A stretch of DNA of 13,503 nucleotides, taken from positions 1-13,503 of the forward strand of contig JAJFBO010000029.1 in the NCBI GenBank assembly GCA_020697025.1, read 5' to 3'. The notes beneath the pieces are model-generated. The model did no database searches, was not told the origin of the DNA, and saw nothing but the letters and a program-made list of their open reading frames with translations. Positions 1 to 7,865 of the stretch are shown here, in pieces. The translations under genes and the position numbers were made by a program. The first letter of the stretch is position 1. Every line of letters starts with the position of its first letter. The stretch is from Burkholderiales bacterium (GTDB lineage: Bacteria; Pseudomonadota; Gammaproteobacteria; Burkholderiales; UBA11063).

Positions 1-595
1 AAGCAGAAATTATTTTATCAATATTATACAATGGCTTATGGAGTCGATTAGATAAAATAATATTTTGCTTAAGATTCATATTAACATGATATGGAAAATT
101 TTGAATTACAAAATTTATCGTATAAATTGTTTTAGCCAGGGGAGCAAGGTTACGGATTTGTTCTGACATATATAATGAATCCGAAGTAATAATATGCGCA
201 TGATTTAGGTTAAATTTAACTAACTGCTTAAAAAAAATATTTTTTTTAGGTAAAACCAAAACATCGGAGCCCCAGGTTGTCAGGATCGTTTTGCATTTTA
301 TTTTATACCGTTTAATAGCTTTAAAAGTATGATAAGCATAACTGTTTGCCTGTTGAATATGTACCAAATTTATTTGATGCTTGTTTAAAATCATTGCAAT
401 TTTTTTGCGGCAGCGTATATTTAATAATTTAAAATCAGCTTGATATATAATAATATTTTCTGGGCAACTGATATTTGGCCGCCACGCTTCATTAGTTATA
501 AATATGATTTTTTTAAAATAAGGAGCAATTCCCAGAAGATAACGAATTGTGTGGATCGAGTTAGACCCAATCAACGCAATAGCATTACTATTCAT
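1..595 (-). CDS. GT4-type glycosyltransferase, N-terminal part (cut by window edge)
   Basis: The frame is open from an ATG at 595 down to base 1, giving 198 residues and no stop, so the C-terminal half lies outside the window. The product begins MNSNAIALIGSNSIHTIRYL, the usual start of a GT-B fold glycosyltransferase (beta strand, glycine loop, then 'IHT'). It continues with 'LVHIQQANSYAYHT', 'LTTWGSDVL' and 'HIITSDSLYMSEQI', the pattern of family 4 enzymes. The last visible part, 'IILSNRLHKPLYNIDKII', matches the start of the donor-binding C-terminal domain. Such enzymes transfer a sugar from a nucleotide-sugar donor to a lipid-linked or growing glycan at the inner face of the membrane; donor and acceptor cannot be read here. 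The ATG lies inside the end of the upstream acyltransferase gene (8 nt overlap, ATGAATAG), so translation is probably coupled. An AAGGA sits directly against the ATG, too close to be a normal Shine-Dalgarno site. Family assignment is fairly sure; the exact role is unknown. Confidence 0.82.
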   Translation of the reverse strand, partial: MNSNAIALIGSNSIHTIRYLLGIAPYFKKIIFITNEAWRPNISCPENIIIYQADFKLLNIRCRKKIAMILNKHQINLVHIQQANSYAYHTFKAIKRYKIKCKTILTTWGSDVLVLPKKNIFFKQLVKFNLNHAHIITSDSLYMSEQIRNLAPLAKTIYTINFVIQNFPYHVNMNLKQNIILSNRLHKPLYNIDKIISA

Positions 596-1112
596 TCCTT
601 TGTACCCATTCATTATAGAACTCAAAAAGTTGTGGATTTTCCTCCAAATATTTTTTATCCATATCCCGGGTATCACCGCTAACTATTGCCGGGTTACCGC
701 TAATAATTGCAAAATCAGGAAAATCGCCTTTAACCATACTATATGCAGATACGATACAACCTTTACCAATAGTAGTTCCTGGCATTATTGTTGAATGCGG
801 TCCAATAAAAGAATATGCTCCAATAATAACTGAGCCATGAACATATCCAATATGATTTTTTTGCTTTATATAATGTTTACCATAAAGGCGTATACTAATA
901 TGTGAGGAATGACTAAGAATGCTAATATAATTGGTAATTTGACAGCCTTCACCAATTTTTATATTATTGCTTGCTTCAATGAAATTGTAGTGGCCGATAA
1001 AGATATTATTGGCTAAATGGAGATTTTCTGGACCAATTATGCAAGTGGTATTACTAATTCTGGTTTGTGAAACAGGGTGGTTGCACCCGGAATTTTTATA
1101 ACCCATAATCAT
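588..1112 (-). CDS. Hexapeptide-repeat (left-handed beta-helix) acyltransferase
   Basis: The 174-residue product has the imperfect hexapeptide repeats of the LacA/NodL/WbbJ acyltransferase class: 'IGPENLHLANNIFIGHYNFI' (26-45), 'IKIGEGCQITNYISI' (51-65), and 'VIIGAYSFIG', 'TIMPGTTIGKGCIVSAYSMV' through residue 127. It ends with the usual 'FAIISGNPAIVSGDTR' (134-149). His68 and His71 in 'SHSSHISIRLYG' are the likely catalytic region. Members transfer an acetyl or related group from acyl-CoA to a sugar or amino sugar and work as trimers. Placed directly before a glycosyltransferase, it most likely decorates a surface polysaccharide (inference). The start is doubtful. Neither ATG 1112 nor ATG 1106 has a Shine-Dalgarno site. 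The same frame runs open upstream for 27 more codons, to a stop at 1194-1196, reading coding-like 'WKIINFLNKYIAAPR' without any ATG, GTG or TTG. The N-terminus may therefore be longer or damaged. Confidence 0.85.
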   Translation of the reverse strand: MIMGYKNSGCNHPVSQTRISNTTCIIGPENLHLANNIFIGHYNFIEASNNIKIGEGCQITNYISILSHSSHISIRLYGKHYIKQKNHIGYVHGSVIIGAYSFIGPHSTIMPGTTIGKGCIVSAYSMVKGDFPDFAIISGNPAIVSGDTRDMDKKYLEENPQLFEFYNEWVQRNE

Positions 1113-1167
1113 TCTAGGTGCAGCAATGTACTTATTAAGAAAGTTAATTATTTTCCAAATAATTGAT

Positions 1168-1893
1168 TTAATATAATTTATAAATTTTAACTTTTAAATC
1201 GGTATGAATTCTCACAGCACATTTATCACTAGTAACTATATGATGCTGTTCATTGTCATCTTTCCAATAATAGTCATATCTTTGTACAAATACTTTAGCA
1301 TTTGCAAAAGAAAAAAGATCATATTGGTTTTGGCCAGTAAAAACATACATAAAATTAAACATTGGTGATTTACCTTTGTATATTTCGTATTTATTATTAG
1401 CACCGCTATGCTCAGCAATCTTTTTAAGAAATGTGTCGTTGTCAGGATTGTCGCCACTCCCCCACATTATTGTTCTATTTAATACCAGTAATGTTGATTT
1501 TGCCGGTTCTAATTTTGGCATATCGTTCAAGTTCCATGATGTTTTAAAATTTGCTGGAAGCTTTGATTGGATAAGAGCTGCTGTTTTATATGGATTTGAT
1601 GTATAATATCCATATATTGTTTGAAATGGGCATATATTGCTCATTTTAGCTAATTGGCCAAATCCAGCATAATCTGCATTCCATAGGCTATCCAATAAGT
1701 GAGCGTAGGCGCTAGCATGATGATCACCCTGTATATTAAGAGTATCTTCTCTTCCTGGTTGTTTTCTTCCGTACGGGTCGTCTTCTGCATGTCTAATAAT
1801 CACAAGCGCAGGAGTACAAGCATAAGCTACAGAAGTAAATGTGCCAAATATTAGGAAAGCTGCAAGAACTTTATATATTCTCTTTTTATTCAT
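1168..1893 (-). CDS. Exported histidine-phosphatase-like protein, second catalytic His not seen
   Basis: The 241-residue protein starts with a signal peptide: basic MNKKR, a hydrophobic stretch at 9-22, then 'AYAC' at 23-26. Cleavage after Ala25 by signal peptidase I is likely. A lipoprotein at Cys26 is possible, but the residues before the Cys are a poor lipobox. The mature protein opens with 'ALVIIRHAEDD' (Arg34-His35), the phosphate-binding RHG/RHA motif of the histidine phosphatase superfamily, where the His is phosphorylated during catalysis. 'LNIQGDHHASAYAHLL' and 'YTSNPYKTAALI' (97-108) also follow the family pattern. In active members a second His closes a strand like 'LLVxH'; here the matching strand reads 'TLLVLN' with Asn139. 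The protein may be inactive, a binding protein, or a divergent subgroup. It has its own promoter and a Shine-Dalgarno AAGGA about 10 bases before the ATG. The neighbouring sugar genes do not reveal its substrate. Confidence 0.75.
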   Translation of the reverse strand: MNKKRIYKVLAAFLIFGTFTSVAYACTPALVIIRHAEDDPYGRKQPGREDTLNIQGDHHASAYAHLLDSLWNADYAGFGQLAKMSNICPFQTIYGYYTSNPYKTAALIQSKLPANFKTSWNLNDMPKLEPAKSTLLVLNRTIMWGSGDNPDNDTFLKKIAEHSGANNKYEIYKGKSPMFNFMYVFTGQNQYDLFSFANAKVFVQRYDYYWKDDNEQHHIVTSDKCAVRIHTDLKVKIYKLY

Positions 1894-1946
1894 GTTTATA
1901 TTTCCTTAAAAAAGCTTTAATTCATTACTTAGTATTTTTGATCAAG

Positions 1947-1976
1947 ATTATATACTAATTAATTAGTGAAAGTAAA
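1947..1976 (-). promoter_or_regulatory. Predicted sigma70 promoter of the histidine-phosphatase-like gene
   Basis: Read on the minus strand there is a perfect TATAAT -10 box (plus-strand 1947-1952) and a TTTACT -35 box (1971-1976, 4 of 6 consensus bases) with an 18-base spacer. Transcription would start about 45 bases before the ATG at 1893. The -10 box is strong and the -35 box weak, which leaves room for regulation at the palindrome in the spacer. Confidence 0.55.
1954..1967. promoter_or_regulatory. 14-bp perfect palindrome inside the promoter spacer, possible operator
   Basis: ACTAATTAATTAGT is a perfect 14-base palindrome lying wholly between the -35 and -10 boxes of the promoter for the exported phosphatase-like gene. 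A dimeric repressor or activator bound there would touch RNA polymerase directly. The sequence is seen; operator function is inference, and a short AT-only core can arise by chance in DNA this AT-rich. Confidence 0.35.
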
Positions 1977-2019
1977 ATTTATATGTACGTATTATCTCAT
2001 AAAATCACAACAGCTGTAA

Positions 2020-2034
2020 TACGGAATTTCCGTA
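2020..2034. repeat. 15-base palindrome (TACGGAA-T-TTCCGTA) downstream of mfd
   Basis: The arms are perfectly complementary around a single central base; as RNA it would fold as a 5-bp TACGG/CCGTA stem with a 5-base loop. It lies 56-70 bases past the mfd stop and about 44 bases upstream of the -35 box of the next gene. An 8-base palindrome, ACAGCTGT, sits just beside it at 2010-2017. No U-run follows on the minus strand, so it is not a standard intrinsic terminator. It could be a protein-binding site or a weak terminator of the gmk-to-mfd block. Confidence 0.35.
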
Positions 2035-2089
2035 GTCCCCAATTCAGAACCATAAATTCTTAAGTTTGCCGTAATATTTATACTGATAC

Positions 2090-5000
2090 TTAATCTAATA
2101 AGCTATCTAAAATAAAATTAGTATTATTAAATCTATCCTCTATAGTTAATGATTTTATATTCCAAACGAGTTTGTTTTTATCGTATCTTACAGTTTTTAA
2201 TTTTTGCATTAAGCTAATAATTTTTGTAGGTTCTATTGCGGGCTTATCAATAAATACCAGACTAATTTGATTTTCTGTACCATCAACTTTTTGGATATCA
2301 CACCCTACCGCTTTAATTCGTAAATAATGAATTTGAATTAAATTCCGGGTGTTATCAGGAGCTAAACCCCAATTATCCATAATATCCTGGTAAACATTAT
2401 CAATTTCATCAATAGTTGCAGCTCGCGATAAACGTTTATAATAAATCAGGCGTTCATGTATGTCCGGGCAGTAATCTGGCGGAATTAAGGCTGAGGTATT
2501 AAGGTTTACTTCGCATTCAAATTCGGCTTTAACTAATTCGTGTTTTTGTTCGCGTTTTAATTTATTAATTGCGCGTTTTAACATATCTGTATATAATGAT
2601 AACCCAACATGCTTGATATCACCAGATTGCTTGTCGCCTAGAATCTCACCAGCACCACGAATTTCCAGATCATGCATTGCCAGATTAAATCCGCTGCCTA
2701 GTTCTGAGGTTGTTTTAATTGCTTCTAATCTTTTATCTGCATCCGAAGTAATATTTTCTGGGACGACCATATAACAATAAGCCTGATGATGCGACCTGCC
2801 CACCCGGCCCCGCAGCTGATGCAGCTGCGCCAGGCCGAATTTATCGGCACGATATATAATTATTGTATTGGCATTAGAAATATCAATTCCGTTTTCTATT
2901 ATTGTGGAACAAAGCAATAAATTATATTTTTGTAAAATAAAATCACGGATAGTCAGTTCCAAAGCTGTCTCATTCATTTGTCCATGAGCAATGGCAATTT
3001 TTAATTCGGGCATTATGTCATTTAGCCTGCGATACATTGATTCTATATTAGCCACATCATTATATAGAAAAAATATTTGCCCGCCACGGCGTAATTCACG
3101 TAAAATAGCTTCCCGAATGATCTGGCTGTCATCATTTACAATTAAAGTATTTACCGCAAGTCTACGCTTTGGAGGTGTGGCAATAATCGAAAAATCGCGT
3201 AAGCCATCCATTGCCATAGATAAGGTGCGGGGGATTGGGGTTGCAGTCTTAGTCAGAAAATCAGTGTTATACCGCATTTTTTTAATCATTTCTTTTTGCT
3301 TCACTCCAAAACGGTGCTCTTCATCTATTATTACCAGACCAAGATTTTTAAATTTTACATCATCTTGAATAATCCTATGAGTACCAATTAAAATATCAAT
3401 TTGACCTCTTGCCACCTGTTCCAGTGTATGATTAATCTCTTTTTTACTTTTAAAGCGTGAAATTTCAGCAATTTTTAAGGGAAACTCGGAAAAACGATTT
3501 ATAAAATTTTGAAAATGTTGTTCGGTTAATAATGTTGTAGGGGTTAAAATTGCTACCTGGTAGCCATTCATAGCAGCTATGAAAGCCCCACGCATGGCAA
3601 CCTCAGTTTTACCAAATCCAACATCACCACAAATTAGACGATCCATTGGTTTTTGATTAGTCATATCATGGATAACTGCAGCAAATGCACGCTCCTGATC
3701 ATCTGTTGCTTCATAACCAAAACTAGCTGCAAATGTATTGTATTCTTCGGGGAGCTTAAATTTATTGCCACGCTCCATCTCACGTTTAGCATAGACTTCA
3801 AGTAATTTAGCTGCAATATCATCTACATGTTTTTGAGCTTTAGATTTTATTTTATTCCAGGCAGCGCTACCTAAGCGGTTTATTTCAATGCTTTTGCCTT
3901 CTACTTGAGAATAACGGCTAATCAGGTGTAAGTTATATACCGGAATAAATAGCCTGGATTCATTCTGATATTCGATTTCAAGCATATCATACTGGGTATT
4001 TGCAATTGTTTGCGAAGTAAGCCCTATATATTTACCAATGCCATGATTAACATGTACGACATAATCATTAGGCTTTAATTCAGCCAGATCACGGACAATC
4101 AGGTCATTATCCAATTGAGTCTTGATGTTTTTTCGTCGTTTTATAATATTATCGTGGCCTAGCTTATATAAGTCCTGTTCAGTTATAAAGGCCTCTTTAT
4201 TACATATAAATCCATTATATAAATTAGCTTTTATGATATGAATATTTTTTTCGTTACCAACTTTTGTGCCAGAATTAAATAAGTTATCTATAATACTACA
4301 ATTAATATTGTAACTAGTTAACGTCTGACGTAATATTTCTGCACGGCCAATACTGTCAGTTGTTAAAACAATTTTACCATTAAAAGTTTGATAAAAATGT
4401 TCAAGTTTAGCCATAGGATTATGTTCTTTATTATTAATACTAATATCCGGTAAAGGCAAAAAGGTGTATTTTTCTAAGGTACAATCTGGCTTGCCTATAA
4501 TATAGCGTTTATAATTTTTCTTTATATCCGATAATATTTGATCACCTGGAATAAATAGTTCACTGGGTGCCAGACACGGGTATTGACCTTTATAAAGTTC
4601 ATAACGACGATTAATTTCATGCCAGTGTCCAAGTAAAATATCGGGTAGGTTATTTTGATATATGACTTGCCATGATTCATCCAGATAATCCCAAATCGTA
4701 GCAGTGTGTTCAAAAAATAATGGTAGATAAAACTCGCACCCGGCAGGCAAGAGGGCACTATTAATTTCTTTCAGTAAATATTGATATTGTGGTTGATTAA
4801 AGGTATTGCCAAATTTTACAGCAAATTTTTTTAGACTTTGTGGATCTGTAGGATATTCACGTGCTGGGATTAATTCAAAAGAGGTGACTTTGGTAATTAG
4901 CTCTTTAGTTTGCGGCTCAAGTAGCGCCAATGATTCAATTTCATTATCAAATAGCTCAATTCTTACAATTTGTTTTGTAATGATTGCAATATCTAATTTG

Positions 5001-5266
5001 TTTTCATATAATTGCCACAATGTCTTTAGTCGATTGGCAATAATATCTTTTTGTGGAGTTGTACGTTCATAAGGAAGGATTTCGTTATCGGGAAATATCA
5101 CACATTTTAATGCTGGGGAAAAAAAATTAATTTCATCAAGTATCCGTTTAGCACTTATGCCATCATTTGCTATGATGAATAATTTCTTATCTCTCGCCAG
5201 AGTCGAGATATAAAAAGAATCGGCGCCTGCCATTAAAAATGGCAGGTGCTGCGCGTATTCTTTCAT
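2090..5266 (-). CDS. mfd: Transcription-repair coupling factor Mfd
   Basis: This 1058-residue protein is a DNA translocase that pushes RNA polymerase stalled at DNA damage off the template and recruits UvrA for nucleotide excision repair. The N-terminal UvrB-like module includes 'PDNEILPYERTTPQKD' (59-74). The RNA-polymerase-interacting CarD-like domain begins near 'LKPNDYVVHVNHGIGKYIG' (397-415). The RecG-like superfamily 2 motor shows Walker A 'GDVGFGKTE' (547-555), DEEH box 648-651, 'TATPIPRTL' (674-682) and motif VI 'QLHQLRGRVGRS' (814-825). The TRG motif follows around 'HDLEIRGAGEILGDKQSG' (865-882), and the C-terminal autoinhibitory domain closes the protein. Length and domain order are somewhat shorter than, but typical of, Mfd. 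It lies 43 bases after lon and is probably cotranscribed with it. The start codon has only a weak Shine-Dalgarno site (AGA), and a strong hairpin lies over codons 7-14. The N-terminus 'YAQHLPF' fits the family start, supporting ATG 5266. Confidence 0.97.
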   Translation of the reverse strand: MKEYAQHLPFLMAGADSFYISTLARDKKLFIIANDGISAKRILDEINFFSPALKCVIFPDNEILPYERTTPQKDIIANRLKTLWQLYENKLDIAIITKQIVRIELFDNEIESLALLEPQTKELITKVTSFELIPAREYPTDPQSLKKFAVKFGNTFNQPQYQYLLKEINSALLPAGCEFYLPLFFEHTATIWDYLDESWQVIYQNNLPDILLGHWHEINRRYELYKGQYPCLAPSELFIPGDQILSDIKKNYKRYIIGKPDCTLEKYTFLPLPDISINNKEHNPMAKLEHFYQTFNGKIVLTTDSIGRAEILRQTLTSYNINCSIIDNLFNSGTKVGNEKNIHIIKANLYNGFICNKEAFITEQDLYKLGHDNIIKRRKNIKTQLDNDLIVRDLAELKPNDYVVHVNHGIGKYIGLTSQTIANTQYDMLEIEYQNESRLFIPVYNLHLISRYSQVEGKSIEINRLGSAAWNKIKSKAQKHVDDIAAKLLEVYAKREMERGNKFKLPEEYNTFAASFGYEATDDQERAFAAVIHDMTNQKPMDRLICGDVGFGKTEVAMRGAFIAAMNGYQVAILTPTTLLTEQHFQNFINRFSEFPLKIAEISRFKSKKEINHTLEQVARGQIDILIGTHRIIQDDVKFKNLGLVIIDEEHRFGVKQKEMIKKMRYNTDFLTKTATPIPRTLSMAMDGLRDFSIIATPPKRRLAVNTLIVNDDSQIIREAILRELRRGGQIFFLYNDVANIESMYRRLNDIMPELKIAIAHGQMNETALELTIRDFILQKYNLLLCSTIIENGIDISNANTIIIYRADKFGLAQLHQLRGRVGRSHHQAYCYMVVPENITSDADKRLEAIKTTSELGSGFNLAMHDLEIRGAGEILGDKQSGDIKHVGLSLYTDMLKRAINKLKREQKHELVKAEFECEVNLNTSALIPPDYCPDIHERLIYYKRLSRAATIDEIDNVYQDIMDNWGLAPDNTRNLIQIHYLRIKAVGCDIQKVDGTENQISLVFIDKPAIEPTKIISLMQKLKTVRYDKNKLVWNIKSLTIEDRFNNTNFILDSLLD
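5226..5246 (-). other. Perfect 9-bp hairpin inside the first 14 codons of mfd
   Basis: The mRNA-sense arms are CCTGCCATT and AATGGCAGG with a 3-base TTT loop, covering codons 7-14 at about +21 to +41 from the start codon. Beyond the stem two more G-C pairs can form across one mismatch. No U-run follows, so it is not a simple terminator. Its place just downstream of a start codon with a weak ribosome binding site suggests an effect on translation initiation or mRNA stability (inference). Confidence 0.5.
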
Positions 5267-5309
5267 ATTAAAGTTCTAGAAAAAATAATAACCTGCAAGC
5301 TGCTATCCC

Positions 5310-7757
5310 TTACAGTGCCACTTTATTGGTTGTACCTGACTTCTTCTTTGTCCCTGCTACAACTTTTTCTATATGTTCATCTGCTGCAATATCCATAAGT
5401 GGTGTTGGTGCATGTTCTAAAGCAATTGCTAAGACTTGATCAACATTGTGTACCGGAATTACCTCCAAGCTTCCTTTTATCTCATTTGGGATATCCTCAA
5501 GATCCTTAATATTTTTTTCAGGAATCAATACAGTTTTTATTCCTGCACGTAGAGCAGCTAACATTTTTTCTTTTAAGCCGCCAATAGGCAGTACATCACC
5601 ATATAATGTAACTTCTCCAGTCATTGCAACCGTGGATTTAATTGGAATATGCGTTAAACTAGAGGCAACAGCAGTTACCATCGCTATACCAGCTGAAGGC
5701 CCATCTTTAGGTGTTGCACCTTCGGGCACGTGCACATGTATATCTTTGTTTTCATAAAATTTTTCATCTATGCCAAGAATTTTTGCCCTGCTTCTAACTA
5801 ATGAAATAGCTGCTTGAATTGATTCAAGCATTACATCTCCTAGTTTACCGGTACGAATTACCTGACCTTTTCCAGGTACTGCAATAACTTCAATAGTAAG
5901 AATTTCACCTCCTACTTCAGTCCATGCCAAACCGGTTACCCGCCCAATTCTATTTTCACTGGCGCTTTTGCCATAATCATAAATAGGAGCGCCTAAAAAC
6001 TGATGCAAATTTTTTGTAGTTACACTAATTTTTTTGGATTTAGATGTTTGCATATCCAAAGAGGTTACAACTTTACGGCATATTTTACCAATTTGTCGGT
6101 CTAAATCACGTACACCTGCTTCTGATGTATAATAGCGTATGGTATCAAGTAAGGCTTTATCTTCAATATTAATTTCTGATGATTTTAATCCGCATTCTTT
6201 GATCTGGCGTGGTAATAAATATTGCTCAGCTATTTTAAGCTTTTCTTGCTCAGTATAGCCAGATAAACGAATAATTTCCATTCTATCCCGAAGTGGGCCT
6301 GGAATATTCAATGAATTAGCTGTAGTTACAAACATTACTTGTGATAAATCAAAAGACGTTTCAGTGTAATTATCTACAAATGCCTTATTTTGTTCAGGGT
6401 CTAATACTTCTAATAGGGCTGAAGCTGGGTCTCCGCGATGATCTGTACCAATTTTATCAATCTCATCAAATAGGAATAACGGATTTCTAACACCAACCTT
6501 AATCAGGTTTTGCAGTATTTTTCCAGGCATTGCGCCAATATAAGTTTTACGATGTCCACGAATTTCAGCTTCATCATGTAATCCCCCGAGGGCGACCCGA
6601 ATATATTTTCGTCCGGTAGCTCTGGCAATTGATTCACCTAAAGATGTTTTGCCAACTCCTGGAGGACCAACAAAACATAATATTGGTGCTCTATTATTCT
6701 CAACACGTTTTTGCACTGCTAGATATTCAATAATTCTTTCTTTTATTTTATCTAGTCCATAATGGTCTCGATCCAGAATTTTTTGTGCTTTACCTAAATC
6801 TTTACTAATTTTGCTGCTTTTATCCCAGGGTAATTCGATTAAATGTTCTATATAATTGCGGATAATAGAACTTTCTGATGACATTTGTGGCATAAGTTTA
6901 AGTTTTTTAATTTCGGCTAAGGCTCGTTTTTCTGCAGCAGCAGGCATTTTTGCCTTTTTTGCTTTTCGTTCTAAATTTTCAATTTCACCAACTTCTTCAT
7001 CTTCACCAAGTTCTTGCTGAATAGCTTTAGCTTGTTCATGTAAATAGTATTCTTTTTGATTTTTTTCAATTTGCTGTTTAACCCGGCCCTGAATCTTTTT
7101 TTCTACATTTAGTATTTCTATTTCGCGATTTAATTCACGAAGGAGCTTTGATAAGCGTTTTTTTAGTGAAATCGTTTCCAATAAATCCTGACGGATCATT
7201 AAATCCATAACAACATGGGTAGTAATAACATCGGTTAACTGTTCGATATTTTCAATCTTGGCAATTAAGCTGATGATTTCATCCGGAACTTTTTGGTTAA
7301 GTTTAGAAAACTCGTCAAATTGTTGAATAATCTCACGGCGTAAGGCTTCAAGTTCAATCTTGCTTATATCTAGTTTAGTTGTAATTTGCTCAACATTAGC
7401 AGCCAGATAACCACTTTTTTCAGTTATAGATGTAGCTTTTGCCCTGGTTTTGCCCTCAATTAAGACTTTATTTGTTCCATCTGGTAATTTTAAAACCTGT
7501 AATATCTTGGCTAATGTGCCGATATCATAGATATTATAAGGCGTAACTTCGTTATCGCTTGGATTTTTTTGGCTTAATAGAATAACCATATTATCTTTTG
7601 TAGCTGCAGCTTGCAGCGCAATAATAGATTTTTGCCGGCCAATAAATAGTGGTACAACCATATTTGGAAAAATTACCACATCTTTAAGCGGGATAATTGG
7701 AATTAGACTATCAATTTCGGCTAATTCGTTAGGATTATTTGTTTTTTCTGCCATCAT
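5310..7757 (-). CDS. lon: ATP-dependent Lon protease (LonA)
   Basis: The 815-residue cytoplasmic protease unfolds and degrades damaged proteins and specific regulators as a hexamer. The N-terminal substrate-binding LON domain covers about residues 18-210 ('IPIIPLKDVVIFPNMVVPLF') and is followed by a charged helical linker (about 210-300). The AAA+ module has Walker A 'GPPGVGKT' (364-371) and Walker B 'LFLFDEID' (427-434). The protease domain has the Ser-Lys dyad: Ser688 in 'PKDGPSAG' and Lys731 in 'GGLKEKMLAA', 43 residues apart as in E. coli Lon. A roughly 30-residue Lys-rich tail after 'EHAPTPLMD' looks lineage-specific. ATG 7757 is preferred over ATG 7754 because an AGGA lies 9 bases upstream of it. 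The gene sits between spoT and mfd instead of the clpX-lon arrangement common in enterobacteria. A possible promoter of its own lies in the 108-base gap behind spoT. Confidence 0.97.
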   Translation of the reverse strand: MMAEKTNNPNELAEIDSLIPIIPLKDVVIFPNMVVPLFIGRQKSIIALQAAATKDNMVILLSQKNPSDNEVTPYNIYDIGTLAKILQVLKLPDGTNKVLIEGKTRAKATSITEKSGYLAANVEQITTKLDISKIELEALRREIIQQFDEFSKLNQKVPDEIISLIAKIENIEQLTDVITTHVVMDLMIRQDLLETISLKKRLSKLLRELNREIEILNVEKKIQGRVKQQIEKNQKEYYLHEQAKAIQQELGEDEEVGEIENLERKAKKAKMPAAAEKRALAEIKKLKLMPQMSSESSIIRNYIEHLIELPWDKSSKISKDLGKAQKILDRDHYGLDKIKERIIEYLAVQKRVENNRAPILCFVGPPGVGKTSLGESIARATGRKYIRVALGGLHDEAEIRGHRKTYIGAMPGKILQNLIKVGVRNPLFLFDEIDKIGTDHRGDPASALLEVLDPEQNKAFVDNYTETSFDLSQVMFVTTANSLNIPGPLRDRMEIIRLSGYTEQEKLKIAEQYLLPRQIKECGLKSSEINIEDKALLDTIRYYTSEAGVRDLDRQIGKICRKVVTSLDMQTSKSKKISVTTKNLHQFLGAPIYDYGKSASENRIGRVTGLAWTEVGGEILTIEVIAVPGKGQVIRTGKLGDVMLESIQAAISLVRSRAKILGIDEKFYENKDIHVHVPEGATPKDGPSAGIAMVTAVASSLTHIPIKSTVAMTGEVTLYGDVLPIGGLKEKMLAALRAGIKTVLIPEKNIKDLEDIPNEIKGSLEVIPVHNVDQVLAIALEHAPTPLMDIAADEHIEKVVAGTKKKSGTTNKVAL

Positions 7758-7779
7758 ATTTTATTTTCCTTTACTGTGG

Positions 7780-7863
7780 TTTTTACTTAGATTAATATTA
7801 CTAAATCAAACTGCCAAATTATGCTTCAATATAGCAAGTCATACATTTTTGATTAAGTAAAAA
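7780..7863. repeat. Inverted repeat in the spoT-lon gap (TTTTTACTTA ... TAAGTAAAAA)
   Basis: Two perfectly complementary 10-base arms at 7780-7789 and 7854-7863 flank the 108-base gap between spoT and lon. The 64-base loop and low GC make a stable hairpin unlikely. It may be paired binding sites or chance in AT-rich DNA. Confidence 0.3.
7789..7817 (-). promoter_or_regulatory. Weak candidate promoter for lon-mfd
   Basis: On the minus strand a TTGGCA -35-like box (plus-strand 7812-7817, 5 of 6) is followed after 17 bases by TAATCT (7789-7794, only 3 of 6). No better sigma70 pair and no clear heat-shock (CTTGAA / CCCCAT) pair is visible in the gap. lon may instead be read mainly from the gmk promoter. 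Confidence 0.22.
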
Positions 7864-7865
7864 TC

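Noticed and set aside
1800-1893. A lipoprotein signal at Cys26 of the phosphatase-like protein
   Set aside because: The residues before the Cys are Ala-Tyr-Ala, a good signal peptidase I site but a poor lipobox; kept only as an alternative.
2991-3368. A 125-codon plus-strand open frame
   Set aside because: It lies wholly antisense to the Mfd motor domain, whose motifs are intact; its existence follows from the codon composition of mfd.
5226-5246. The mfd hairpin as an intrinsic terminator of lon
   Set aside because: It lies inside mfd coding sequence and no U-run follows the stem.
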